Part shown: positions 35,594 through 44,270 of the stretch, piece by piece
Position numbering within the stretch: the stretch's first letter is position 1
How the letters are laid out: each line of letters begins with the position of its first letter
Assembly (NCBI GenBank): GCA_015061775.1
Contig: SUVY01000009.1
Span: 1-59,264, forward strand
Length of the DNA stretch: 59,264 nt
From: Lentisphaerota bacterium
GTDB lineage: Bacteria > Verrucomicrobiota > Lentisphaeria > Victivallales > Victivallaceae
Reading direction: 5' to 3'
Notes under the pieces: model-generated
The model's input: the letters and a program-made list of their open reading frames with translations, nothing else
The model's database searches: none
Told to the model about the DNA's origin: nothing
Program-made: the position numbers and the translations under genes

Positions 35594-37543
35594 ATGGCAA
35601 GAGGCACACTTGTTCAAAAGATAATTGACGCACACTACGTGTCAGGAGAAAAAATCCAGGGCAAACCCGTGGCGATAAAAATCGACCAGACGCTCACTCA
35701 GGATGCGACCGGAACCATGGCGTATCTGGAACTTGAGGCAATGGAAGTCGATAAAGTAAAAACCGAGCTTTCAGTATCCTATGTCGATCACAACATGATG
35801 CAGAACGGTCCGGAAAACCGCAATGACCACCTCTATCTGCAGACAGTCGCGGCGGACAAGGGCGTCATCTTTTCTCCTCCGGGCAACGGAATCTGCCATC
35901 AGCTCCACCTCGAGCGTTTCGGAGTTCCCGGCAAAACTCTTATCGGCAGCGACTCACATACTCCTACCGGAGGCGGTATCGGAATGATGGCTATCGGAGC
36001 GGGCGGTCTCGATGTCGCTCTTGCCATGGCTGGTGTTCCCTTCCGTATCCCCTATCCCAAAGTCGTCGGAGTCAAACTCACCGGCAAACTCTCTCCGTGG
36101 TGTGCCGCCAAGGATGTTATTTTGAAGCTGCTTTCGATCATGACCACCAAGGGCAACGTCGGATCGATCGTCGAGTATTTCGGTGACGGAGTAAAGAGTC
36201 TCACCGTTCCCCAGCGCGCCACCATCACCAACATGGGCGCTGAGCTCGGAGTCACCTGCAGTGTTTTCCCGAGCGATGAGTCAACTCAGAAGTGGCTCAT
36301 CCAGCAGAAGCGCGCCGAAGCGTATCAGCCTTTTGCCGCAGATGATGATGCCGAATATGATGCTGTTATTGAAATAGCTCTCGATGAGATCGTTCCGATG
36401 GCTGCGTGTCCGTCGAGTCCGGACAATATCAAAGCCGTATCTGAGCTTTCCGGAATGAAAGTCGATCAGGTGCTTATCGGCAGCTGCACCAACGGAGGTT
36501 ACCGCGATCTTGCCATGGCGGCAAGTGCACTCAAAGGCAGACGCATATCCCCGGATGTGACGCTTGCCATCGCTCCGGGAAGCCGTCCCGTGCTCGAAAT
36601 GCTCTGCCGCAACGGTATGCTTGCCGATCTCGTGGCTGCCGGAGCCCGTATCCTCGAAGTCGGCTGCGGCCCGTGTATCGGTCAGGGACAGAGCCCCGCG
36701 AACGACACCGTCACCTGCCGTACTTTCAACCGCAACTTTGCCGGACGCACCGGAACCAAGGGCGATCAGTCCTATCTGGTGAGCCCCGAGACCGCTGTGG
36801 CGGTCGCTATTACAGGTAAATTCACCGATCCCCGCGAGCTCGGCATCGCCTATCCGGATTTTGATGAACCGGTGGAGTTCTGGAGCGATGATGAGCTTTT
36901 CCAGAAACCCTGTGCCGGAACTGAGATCATCCGCAAACCCACTATCGGAGAGCCTCCGAAGAATGTTCCGCTTCCCGATGAACTGGATGGCTGCGTAGTG
37001 ATAAAAGTCGGCGACAAGATCACCACCGACCACATCATGCCCGCCGGAGTCCACCTCAAGCTCCGCAGCAATATTCCTGCGTACAGCAAAGTCGTTTTTG
37101 AGTGCTTCACCGAAGCCGGAAAACCCTCCTTTGCCGAACGTGCCGCTCAGGTGCGCGATGCCGGACGTCACGGAATAATCGTTGGACGCGACAGCTATGG
37201 TCAGGGTTCCAGCCGCGAACACGCTGCGATCTGTCCGATGTATCTCGGTATCAAAGCTGTGTGTGCGCTTGCGATCGAGCGTATCCACCGCGCCAATCTG
37301 GTCAACTTCGGAATCGTTCCGCTGATTTTTGCCGACCCCGCAGATTATGATGTCATCAGCGAAGGAGACACTCTTTCAATAAGTTCACTGCGCTCCCAGC
37401 TTGCAGTCGGTCAGCCGGTTTATGGAAAAGTGCTCTCTTCTGACGGCAAAGTCAAAAAAGAGATAACCTTCAACCACCCGCTCTCTCAGGAGGATATCGA
37501 TATAATCCTCTGCGGAGGTATGCTCAATTATCGCGGAAACTGA
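35594..37543 (+). CDS. Aconitate hydratase
   Basis: 649 residues. It isomerises citrate to isocitrate via aconitate. Cluster-binding cysteines are visible: GSCTNGG (near residue 299) and GCGPCIGQGQ (near 358-361). SDSHTPTGGGIGMMAIGAGGLD and the C-terminal swivel domain with GRDSYGQGSSREHAA (substrate-binding Ser/Arg) complete the fold. The length and single-chain layout match the shorter bacterial aconitase type (about 645 residues, TIGR01342-like) rather than the 890-residue AcnA. It starts a long operon and overlaps rimO by one base. Homoaconitase is a less likely alternative. Confidence 0.92.
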   Translation: MARGTLVQKIIDAHYVSGEKIQGKPVAIKIDQTLTQDATGTMAYLELEAMEVDKVKTELSVSYVDHNMMQNGPENRNDHLYLQTVAADKGVIFSPPGNGICHQLHLERFGVPGKTLIGSDSHTPTGGGIGMMAIGAGGLDVALAMAGVPFRIPYPKVVGVKLTGKLSPWCAAKDVILKLLSIMTTKGNVGSIVEYFGDGVKSLTVPQRATITNMGAELGVTCSVFPSDESTQKWLIQQKRAEAYQPFAADDDAEYDAVIEIALDEIVPMAACPSSPDNIKAVSELSGMKVDQVLIGSCTNGGYRDLAMAASALKGRRISPDVTLAIAPGSRPVLEMLCRNGMLADLVAAGARILEVGCGPCIGQGQSPANDTVTCRTFNRNFAGRTGTKGDQSYLVSPETAVAVAITGKFTDPRELGIAYPDFDEPVEFWSDDELFQKPCAGTEIIRKPTIGEPPKNVPLPDELDGCVVIKVGDKITTDHIMPAGVHLKLRSNIPAYSKVVFECFTEAGKPSFAERAAQVRDAGRHGIIVGRDSYGQGSSREHAAICPMYLGIKAVCALAIERIHRANLVNFGIVPLIFADPADYDVISEGDTLSISSLRSQLAVGQPVYGKVLSSDGKVKKEITFNHPLSQEDIDIILCGGMLNYRGN

Positions 37544-38889
37544 TGGCTATTATGGAACAGCAGGCGGTTTATCTGGTCTCTCTGGGATGTCCCAAGAATC
37601 TGGTCGATTCCGAGGTCATCGCCGGAAATCTGCTCTCAAACGGAGCAGCATGGGCATATACTCCCGAAGAGGCAACAATATATGTCATCAACACCTGCGC
37701 CTTTCTTCCCGAAGCGCGGGAAGAGGCGGAGCAGGAGATATCTCTCGGCGCAGCGTGGAAAGATGCTCTGCCCGGAGAACGCACCCTCATTGTATGCGGC
37801 TGCCTCAGTCAGTATGACAAAGATGGAGTCTATTCCGCAAAATACCCGCAAGTGGATATCTGGGCGGGTGTCGATGATGTGGCGCGTTTGAGTGATATTA
37901 TTTCCGGCAAAGGCGGAGTATCCCGTTCAAAAGATTACATCTATGACGCTGATACTCCGCTTCTTCAGCTCACATTGCCGCATACCGCGTATATAAAGAT
38001 CGCCGACGGCTGCAACAATATTTGCAGTTATTGTGCGATCCCGCGTCTGCGCGGAAGCATCCGCTCCAGACGTATTGCAGATGTGGTCGCGGAGGCGGAA
38101 AACGCTATCTCTTCCGGAGCTTCAGAACTCATACTTGTCGCGCAGGATATCACCGCATTCGGCAGCGATCATCCGCAGGATAAAGAGGATCTTCCGGCAT
38201 TGCTGAGGGAGCTCGACAAGCTCGATGGCGAATTCGGAATCCGTCTGCTCTACACGCATCCGGCTCATTATACTGATGAATTGTTTTCCCGGCTTGCTGA
38301 GATGAAACACCTTATTCCCTATGTGGATATTCCGCTTCAGCACATAAGCGACCGCATATTGAAGGCGATGAACCGCCATGTGGACAGCAAACGGATCGTC
38401 GAAGTCATAGAGAAACTGCGCGAAGCGGTTCCCGGAGTTACCATCCGCACAACTTTTATCACCGGACTTCCGGGCGAGAGCGAAGAGGAGTTTTCACAGC
38501 TCGAAAAGTTCATCAAAACCATGAAGTTCGACCGTATGGGAGTTTTTCCCTACTCTCCTGAGCCGGGAACTCCGGCTGCCGGGATGGCGGATCAGATACC
38601 GTTTGAAGTCGCCGAAGCACGGGCGGCAAAGCTCATGGCTTACCAGCGCAAAGCGATGGCGCGTGCCAACAAAAAGCTTGTCGGAACTGAACTTGAAGTC
38701 ACAGTAGATTGCATCGAAGGAGATTTCGCAGTCTGCCGCGGAAACGCTGACGCTCCAGATATAGATAACGTGGTCTATGTCGATATCGCGCGCCGACGCG
38801 TGAGCGAGGGAGACCGTCTCCGCGTTGAGGTAGCAGGAACAAGCAAGAGTGATCTTGTTGCAATAATAAAAAAAGGAAAGAAAAAATGA
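37543..38889 (+). CDS. rimO: Ribosomal protein S12 methylthiotransferase RimO
   Basis: 448 residues. It modifies an aspartate of ribosomal protein S12. The N-terminal MTTase domain begins with YLVSLGCPKNLVDSE and carries three cluster cysteines (SLGC, NTCAF, VCGC). The radical SAM motif is DGCNNICSYC (near residue 156), followed by AIPRLRG and LVAQDITAFG; a C-terminal TRAM-like domain ends the chain. VDSEVIAG and AQDIT favour RimO over MiaB. Start codon overlaps the aconitase stop (TGATG). An alternative ATG lies three codons downstream. Confidence 0.95.
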   Translation: MAIMEQQAVYLVSLGCPKNLVDSEVIAGNLLSNGAAWAYTPEEATIYVINTCAFLPEAREEAEQEISLGAAWKDALPGERTLIVCGCLSQYDKDGVYSAKYPQVDIWAGVDDVARLSDIISGKGGVSRSKDYIYDADTPLLQLTLPHTAYIKIADGCNNICSYCAIPRLRGSIRSRRIADVVAEAENAISSGASELILVAQDITAFGSDHPQDKEDLPALLRELDKLDGEFGIRLLYTHPAHYTDELFSRLAEMKHLIPYVDIPLQHISDRILKAMNRHVDSKRIVEVIEKLREAVPGVTIRTTFITGLPGESEEEFSQLEKFIKTMKFDRMGVFPYSPEPGTPAAGMADQIPFEVAEARAAKLMAYQRKAMARANKKLVGTELEVTVDCIEGDFAVCRGNADAPDIDNVVYVDIARRRVSEGDRLRVEVAGTSKSDLVAIIKKGKKK

Positions 38890-39539
38890 GCATGAAAAAC
38901 ATTCCCAATATACTCACCGTGAGCCGCATCATTGCGGTTGTGATCTTTGTTATATTGGCAACCCTCGCAGACTATCCATTTTTCCAGGATAAAGACTGTA
39001 TTTTCGGAATAAGGCTTTCCGCCTATATCCTTGCCGTATTTGCGGCTCTCACCGATCTTCTCGATGGATATCTCGCCCGCAAATACAACCAGATCAGCGA
39101 CTTCGGAGCTTTGATGGATCCTCTTGCCGACAAGATATTTGTCACCGGAGCCATGCTCATTCTCGTCGAGTACCGTCTGATGCCCGCCGTGGTGGTGTTT
39201 GCAGTTCTCAGCCGCGAGTTTATGGTGACCGGTCTGCGTACCCTTGCCGCCAAAAAACAGGTGGTGATCTCCGCCGACCGCTGGGGAAAACTCAAGACTG
39301 CTCTTCAGATGACCATGCTGGCGATCGCCGGAATTCCGTGGTTCAGCGGAACTGACGGCATCAAATGTCTGCGTGAAACCGTACTCGGCATCAGCATCGG
39401 AGGAGGCATCGTCGGAATCCGTCTCTGGTATGTCTGGCTGGTTTTCCTCTTTGTTATCGTTCTGGTCACCGTGTTGTCCGGAATCGGATACTTCTGGCGT
39501 TACAGAGGACTTTTTCTCCCTGAAAAAAAGGATGAATAA
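38886..39539 (+). CDS. pgsA: CDP-diacylglycerol--glycerol-3-phosphate 3-phosphatidyltransferase
   Basis: 217 residues with several membrane helices. The CDP-alcohol phosphotransferase signature is complete: DLLDGYLARKYNQISDFG then ALMDPLADK. The N-terminal NIPNILTVSRIIAVVIF is typical of PgsA, which makes phosphatidylglycerol phosphate at the inner membrane. It overlaps rimO by 4 nt and the next gene by 1 nt (TAATG). Confidence 0.94.
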   Translation: MSMKNIPNILTVSRIIAVVIFVILATLADYPFFQDKDCIFGIRLSAYILAVFAALTDLLDGYLARKYNQISDFGALMDPLADKIFVTGAMLILVEYRLMPAVVVFAVLSREFMVTGLRTLAAKKQVVISADRWGKLKTALQMTMLAIAGIPWFSGTDGIKCLRETVLGISIGGGIVGIRLWYVWLVFLFVIVLVTVLSGIGYFWRYRGLFLPEKKDE

Positions 39540-40594
39540 TGTCGTTTGAAGCGGTCAAAAAAGTACTGTTTTTCATCTTGAAGCTCGGAATCGCAGGAGC
39601 AATAGTCTGGTATCTGCTGCTGCGCGATCCGCACATGCTCGGTTCGACGCTCCGCAATCTTGATGTGCGCTGGCTCGCCGCCGCGGCTGCCTGCTATTTC
39701 GCGCATATAGTTGTCTGCTCCTGGAGATGGAGACGGCTCGCCCTCATGCTCGGCGTGAAGCTCGGCAGGTTTGAGAGCATCTCTCTCACCATGCAGGGAA
39801 TCTTTTTCTCCCTGGTCATTCCCGGAGGAGCGATCGGCGGAGATGTCGTCAAGATGGCAGTCCTCTCCAAACGGACTTCTGACGGAAACCGTATCGAGGG
39901 GGCTTTCACAGTTCTTATGGACCGGATAATCGGCATGATAGCTCTTTTTTTGCTGGTATTGGTGATACTTCCCTTTGCCCTGGAGCTGCTGATGAATTGT
40001 TCGATTCCGGGAGTTCCGCTGACCGACGGGATCAAGAAACTCTGTATTTTGGGGACCGCTCTGCTCTGCGCTGCGGGAATAGGAGCAAGCTGTGTGATAT
40101 TCATGCATAGAACTCTGCACAAAGTTTCCATTTTTGACCGCCTGCTCAAATTTGCCGACAGCCTGACAAAGGGAATGGTCTCCCGTCTTGAACAGGCTGC
40201 GGATACCTATTCCAAAAACAAGACAGAGCTCGCTGTTCTTGTTGTGATAAGCATATTCTTTGTCCATATCATGACGGTGATCCCGATGATGTTCCTGCTT
40301 ACGGGAATCGGAATAAAATACAGCTTGTTTGAAGTGATATGCGCGGTAACTCTGGGTAATGTAGCAGGATTGATCCCGATATTTCCGTCCGGTCTCGGGG
40401 GACGGGATCTGGTGACCGTGACCATCCTCGCCGCCGGAAGCGTGGCTGCTGGCGACGCCAAGACGGCACAGCTTCTCTACACGGCGTTGATAATTTTATT
40501 CAATGTGTCCGGAGGATTGTTTTTCATCTTCGATCCGGGAAAATCCAAACAAAAAACAAAAGAAACTGAAAATGGAACAGAGTCTGCAGCTTGA
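39539..40594 (+). CDS. Lysylphosphatidylglycerol synthase/flippase-type membrane protein (UPF0104)
   Basis: 351 residues with about eight membrane helices, matching the LPG_synthase_TM domain. It has WRRLALMLGVKLGRFES, FFSLVIPGGAIGGDVVKMA (the conserved PxxxGGDxxR-like loop) and GLIPIFPSGLGGRDL. Stand-alone members lack the lysyl-transferase domain of MprF and are usually considered lipid translocases or glycolipid-linked proteins. Overlap with pgsA suggests a role with phosphatidylglycerol, but this is inference. Confidence 0.82.
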   Translation: MSFEAVKKVLFFILKLGIAGAIVWYLLLRDPHMLGSTLRNLDVRWLAAAAACYFAHIVVCSWRWRRLALMLGVKLGRFESISLTMQGIFFSLVIPGGAIGGDVVKMAVLSKRTSDGNRIEGAFTVLMDRIIGMIALFLLVLVILPFALELLMNCSIPGVPLTDGIKKLCILGTALLCAAGIGASCVIFMHRTLHKVSIFDRLLKFADSLTKGMVSRLEQAADTYSKNKTELAVLVVISIFFVHIMTVIPMMFLLTGIGIKYSLFEVICAVTLGNVAGLIPIFPSGLGGRDLVTVTILAAGSVAAGDAKTAQLLYTALIILFNVSGGLFFIFDPGKSKQKTKETENGTESAA

Positions 40595-41996
40595 TATGAA
40601 TTTTGAAAACGGCAGCACAAACCGTTTCCGTACTGCTCTCGATGAGGGAAGATTTACTGCGCTTGTCGAGTGTTCACTTCCCGAAGGAGAGGTTGACCGC
40701 GACGGTGCGGCAAGCCGTCTTGCGATGCTTGAAAAGGCTGTGCTCGGATGCACTGAGATCAATACAGGTCTTGCCCTGACTGATTTTGCAGTAAGCAACA
40801 GCCGCTGGCGTGCCGCTGAGTTTGCCACGCTTCTCTCTTCTGAAAACCGCGACCGCCATGTGGTGTATGTTTCGGGACGCAATACCTCCGGAGAACAGGC
40901 AGCAGATCTGATAAAAATCGCCGCAAACGCCGGTATTTGCAATATCGTTCCTGTTTCAGGAACGCTGAATTCTCAGCTCAGCTCCAGAGATTGCCGCAAA
41001 CTCCGTTTTACTGAAAGCACAATGATGCTCAGAATGATGCAGAACAGTTCCATTTTTTCCGGAGGCGCGGTAAATCCCTTTCAATATATGGCTTATCCGC
41101 TGTTCGCCCAGTATTTCAAGGCGGTAAAGAAACTCAATCTCGGAGCCGGTTTCCTCGTTACCCAAGCCGGATGGGATATGCTGCGTATCCAGAGTTTTGC
41201 CTGGTTCATGATGAACCGCAAGCTCTATTATCCCAAACTTGCGCGGTTGATGATACTCACTCCGGAAAGAGTTGAGGATATTCTGGCGAACAAAATGGCG
41301 GGAATCCGCATTTCAAATGATTTCAGACGCATACTTGAGCGGGAGCTGCACTATTCAAAAAATCAGTTTGAAGCTGCCCAGTACCGCAGGATAGAACTTC
41401 AGGCTGCCGGCTGCCGCCTTATGGGATTTTCCGGAATCCAGCTCGCGGGTGCGGAAAACCCCGCGCGGGTACAGACTATACTTTCACGCATCGACCGGGC
41501 ATTGAAAGAGTATGTTGATTTTTCAACCTGGCTCGAAGAGTACAATGCTTATATGGCAAGTGCGGAAATGGCTCCGTTCTCAAACAATTTCCAGCTTTTT
41601 GATCCCATTCTCAGCCGGGACTACCCGCTGGACGGAGATGGTGTCGCCAGTCATGAGCCGGGTGATCCTGATTGCGGATTGCTCGAGTCGCTCATGCTTG
41701 GAATGCGGCGCTCGCTTTTCCGCAAAGCCGATACTCAGCGGGCGGGCCATCTGAAATTCGCCAAGACTCTGCTTGCCGGCTGCCGGAGCTGCGAAAAATG
41801 CAGACTTCCGCTCACCGAGTACGTCTGCACCGAAACTTGTCCGAAGCGTCTCGCCGACGGTCCATGCGGAGGCATCCGCCCCAACGGTTTGTGCGAGCAT
41901 GGAAATTTTGAATGCATACACAGCAAAATCGTGCGCTACGCCCATTGCCGCGGCGCGCTTCATGAGCTTGAAACAAAAATGGTCGAACAGGCATAA
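40572..41996 (+). CDS. Methylenetetrahydrofolate reductase fused to the MTHFR_C zinc domain
   Basis: About 474 residues. The N-terminal two thirds form a MetF-like TIM barrel (RFTALVECSLPEGEVDRDG, ALTDFAVSNSRW, FAAKAVKKLN-like region AQYFKAVKKLNLGAGFLVTQ). Around residues 405-455 a cysteine-rich segment follows (CRSCEKC, CTETCPK, DGPCGG, GLCEHG, ECIH), matching the MTHFR_C domain, which in acetogens is a separate partner (MetV). The enzyme reduces methylene-THF to methyl-THF for methionine or C1 metabolism. The ATG at 40572 lies inside the preceding gene by 23 nt; the ribosome site is weak. Confidence 0.8.
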   Translation: MEQSLQLDMNFENGSTNRFRTALDEGRFTALVECSLPEGEVDRDGAASRLAMLEKAVLGCTEINTGLALTDFAVSNSRWRAAEFATLLSSENRDRHVVYVSGRNTSGEQAADLIKIAANAGICNIVPVSGTLNSQLSSRDCRKLRFTESTMMLRMMQNSSIFSGGAVNPFQYMAYPLFAQYFKAVKKLNLGAGFLVTQAGWDMLRIQSFAWFMMNRKLYYPKLARLMILTPERVEDILANKMAGIRISNDFRRILERELHYSKNQFEAAQYRRIELQAAGCRLMGFSGIQLAGAENPARVQTILSRIDRALKEYVDFSTWLEEYNAYMASAEMAPFSNNFQLFDPILSRDYPLDGDGVASHEPGDPDCGLLESLMLGMRRSLFRKADTQRAGHLKFAKTLLAGCRSCEKCRLPLTEYVCTETCPKRLADGPCGGIRPNGLCEHGNFECIHSKIVRYAHCRGALHELETKMVEQA

Positions 41997-42021
41997 TATA
42001 CTATATTCAAAGGAGCAAAAA

Positions 42022-42801
42022 ATGTTCAAATCCATCGTTACTGCCGTATTTACACTTCTTCTGTGTTCCGCGTTCCTCTGCGGCTGCGGCAAACAGAGCA
42101 AAGAGAAAACTTTCACCGTAGGCTTCGACGCTGATTTCAAACCTTACGGATATGTTGAAAATGACACATATACCGGATTTGATATCGATCTTGCCCGCGA
42201 AGTGGCGAAACGCAATAACTGGAAACTTGTTCTCAAAGCGATCAACTGGGACGCCAAAGATATGGAACTCAACACCGGCGCCATCGACTGCATCTGGAAC
42301 GGTTTTACCATCAACGGAAGAGAAAACGCCTACACCTGGAGCAGTCCATACGTCGATAACAGTCAGGTCGTGATGGTGCGCAAAGACTCAAAAGTGCAGA
42401 AGCTCTCTGAGCTTGCCGGACTTGTCGTTGCCGTGCAGACCGACACTCCTGTACTGAAGGCTCTCCGGAAGGGCGGAAAACGCGCCGATCTCGGAAGCAA
42501 ATTCAAAAAACTTGTCGTCTCTCCCAACTATAACAACGCCGTGATGGAGCTTGAAGCAGGTTCCGTCGATGCCGTCGCCCTCGATATCGGCGTCGCTCAG
42601 GAAAAGAGCAAAGACGGCAAATTCCGTATCCTCGAAGAGGTGGTCATCACTGAGAAATACGGAATCGGTTTCCGCAAAGGCAATACCGCGCTGAGAGATC
42701 AGGTCGAAAGCACTCTCAAGGCGATGGTTTCCGACGGAACAGCGGCGAAGATATCAGCCAAATATTTCAACGGACGCGACTGCCTTATCATCGGTAAATA
42801 A
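42022..42801 (+). CDS. Polar amino-acid ABC transporter, substrate-binding lipoprotein
   Basis: 259 residues. A lipoprotein signal ends in LCGC (lipidated Cys22). The mature domain is a family 3 solute-binding protein: FTVGFDADFKPYGYVENDTYTGFDIDLAREVAKR, AIDCIWNGFTINGRE, and the C-terminal KYGIGFRKGNTALRDQVESTL. It probably captures glutamine, arginine, histidine, cystine or a similar amino acid in the periplasm. The start at 42022 follows AAAGGAG. It forms an operon with the permease 2 nt and ATPase 6 nt downstream. Confidence 0.93.
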   Translation: MFKSIVTAVFTLLLCSAFLCGCGKQSKEKTFTVGFDADFKPYGYVENDTYTGFDIDLAREVAKRNNWKLVLKAINWDAKDMELNTGAIDCIWNGFTINGRENAYTWSSPYVDNSQVVMVRKDSKVQKLSELAGLVVAVQTDTPVLKALRKGGKRADLGSKFKKLVVSPNYNNAVMELEAGSVDAVALDIGVAQEKSKDGKFRILEEVVITEKYGIGFRKGNTALRDQVESTLKAMVSDGTAAKISAKYFNGRDCLIIGK

Positions 42802-42803
42802 GT

Positions 42804-43508
42804 ATGGAATATCTCTTCTTATCTGCCGTATCCGGTGAGCGGCTCGTTTCCATGACAGGAAAAATCCTGGAAGGTCTCGGAGTAAGTGCGGTAATATTTG
42901 TCCTCACTCTGCTTTTTGCCCTTCCGCTCGGTTTCGTCGTCGCCGCCGGAAGAATGTCCAAACGGCGTCCGGTAAGGTGGTTTTTTCAGCTTTTTATCTC
43001 GGTCATGCGCGGAACTCCGCTCATGCTCCAGCTTTTTATCTGGTATTTCTGTCCCTACTATCTCTTTGATATTTCGCTTTCAGATCTTGCTATATTCGGT
43101 ATAGAGTACCGTTACAGCGCGGTCATCATCGGTTTTTCTCTCAACTATGCGGCATATTTTTCAGAGATATACCGCGCCGGAATAGAGTCTATCCCGCGCG
43201 GTCAGTATGAGGCGGCGCAGGTATTGGGATACTCCGGAAGCCAGACCTTTTTCCGCATTATTCTTCCTCAGGTGATAAAGCGGATAATTCCTCCTGTGAC
43301 CAATGAGGTGATAACTCTGGTAAAGGACACCAGTCTCGCATTTTCGCTTTCGGTTCTCGAGATGTTCACCGTGGCAAAGCAGATCGCCAGCGCAGAGACC
43401 ACCATGATGCCCTTCATCATCGCAGGTGTATTCTACTACATATTCAACTTTCTTGTCGCAGGGGTCATGTCGTTTATCGAAAAACGCCTTGCTTACTATA
43501 AAGGATGA
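42804..43508 (+). CDS. Polar amino-acid ABC transporter, permease
   Basis: 234 residues, about five membrane helices. It has the HEQRo permease features: MRGTPLMLQLFIWYF, YSAVIIGFSLNYAAYFSEIYRAGIESIPRGQYEAAQVLGYS (EAA loop) and NEVITLVKDTSLAFSLSVLEM. The single permease gene implies a homodimer. Confidence 0.94.
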   Translation: MEYLFLSAVSGERLVSMTGKILEGLGVSAVIFVLTLLFALPLGFVVAAGRMSKRRPVRWFFQLFISVMRGTPLMLQLFIWYFCPYYLFDISLSDLAIFGIEYRYSAVIIGFSLNYAAYFSEIYRAGIESIPRGQYEAAQVLGYSGSQTFFRIILPQVIKRIIPPVTNEVITLVKDTSLAFSLSVLEMFTVAKQIASAETTMMPFIIAGVFYYIFNFLVAGVMSFIEKRLAYYKG

Positions 43509-43514
43509 GCTGCC

Positions 43515-44261
43515 ATGAAACTGTTTTCAGCGACAAATATAAAAAAGAGCTTCGGAGACAATACCGTACTTCAGGATATCAGTATCGACATAGAAAAAGG
43601 TGAAGTCGTCAGTATAATCGGTCCTTCAGGAAGCGGAAAGACCACTTTTCTCCGTTGTGCCGCCATGCTCGAAACTCCGGACTCAGGACGTCTTGTTTAT
43701 GATGGAGTTTGCGGATTTGACGATACCCTCCAGATAAGCAAAAGCGATTTGCGGACGGCAAAAAGCAAGTTCGGAATGGTTTTCCAGAGCTTCAATCTGT
43801 TTCCGCACTTTTCCGTATTGAGAAACCTGATCGACGCTCCGTGCTGCGTGCAGAAGCGCTCCAAAGAGGAGTTGGCTGCTGAGGCTTTGGAGCTTTTGGG
43901 CAAAATGGGACTTGCCGGAAAAGAGCACTTCTATCCGTGTGAACTGTCCGGAGGTCAGCAGCAGCGTGTCGCCATCGCAAGAGCCCTGATGTGCAGTCCG
44001 GAAATACTCTTTTTCGATGAGCCGACCAGCGCGCTTGATCCCGAACTTACGCTCGAGATATTGAAGGTCATCCGTGCGCTTGCCGCCGAACACATGACCA
44101 TGGTGATAGTCACCCACGAGCTTGAGTTTGCCAAAGAGGTGTCCGACAGGATAATCTTTATGGCGGACGGAGTCATCGTCGAAGAGGGAAATGCGAAAAA
44201 GCTGATAGATGAACCCGAAAATGAGCGCACCAGAGCGTTTATTTCCGGCTTCAGAAAATAG
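43515..44261 (+). CDS. Polar amino-acid ABC transporter, ATPase (GlnQ/HisP-like)
   Basis: 248 residues. Walker A GPSGSGKTT, Q-loop MVFQSFNLFPHFSVL, signature ELSGGQQQRVAIARAL, Walker B ILFFDEPTSALDPELT and H-loop VTHELEFA are all intact. It completes the three-gene importer with the preceding binding protein and permease. Confidence 0.95.
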   Translation: MKLFSATNIKKSFGDNTVLQDISIDIEKGEVVSIIGPSGSGKTTFLRCAAMLETPDSGRLVYDGVCGFDDTLQISKSDLRTAKSKFGMVFQSFNLFPHFSVLRNLIDAPCCVQKRSKEELAAEALELLGKMGLAGKEHFYPCELSGGQQQRVAIARALMCSPEILFFDEPTSALDPELTLEILKVIRALAAEHMTMVIVTHELEFAKEVSDRIIFMADGVIVEEGNAKKLIDEPENERTRAFISGFRK

Positions 44262-44270
44262 GTGATTTCT

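Noticed and set aside
36281-37288. 335-codon ORF antisense to aconitase
   Set aside because: It mirrors a highly conserved gene and has low-complexity, non-protein-like content.
41773-42021. Upstream extension of the binding-protein gene
   Set aside because: It overlaps the MTHFR_C coding region and would place the lipoprotein signal in the middle of the protein.
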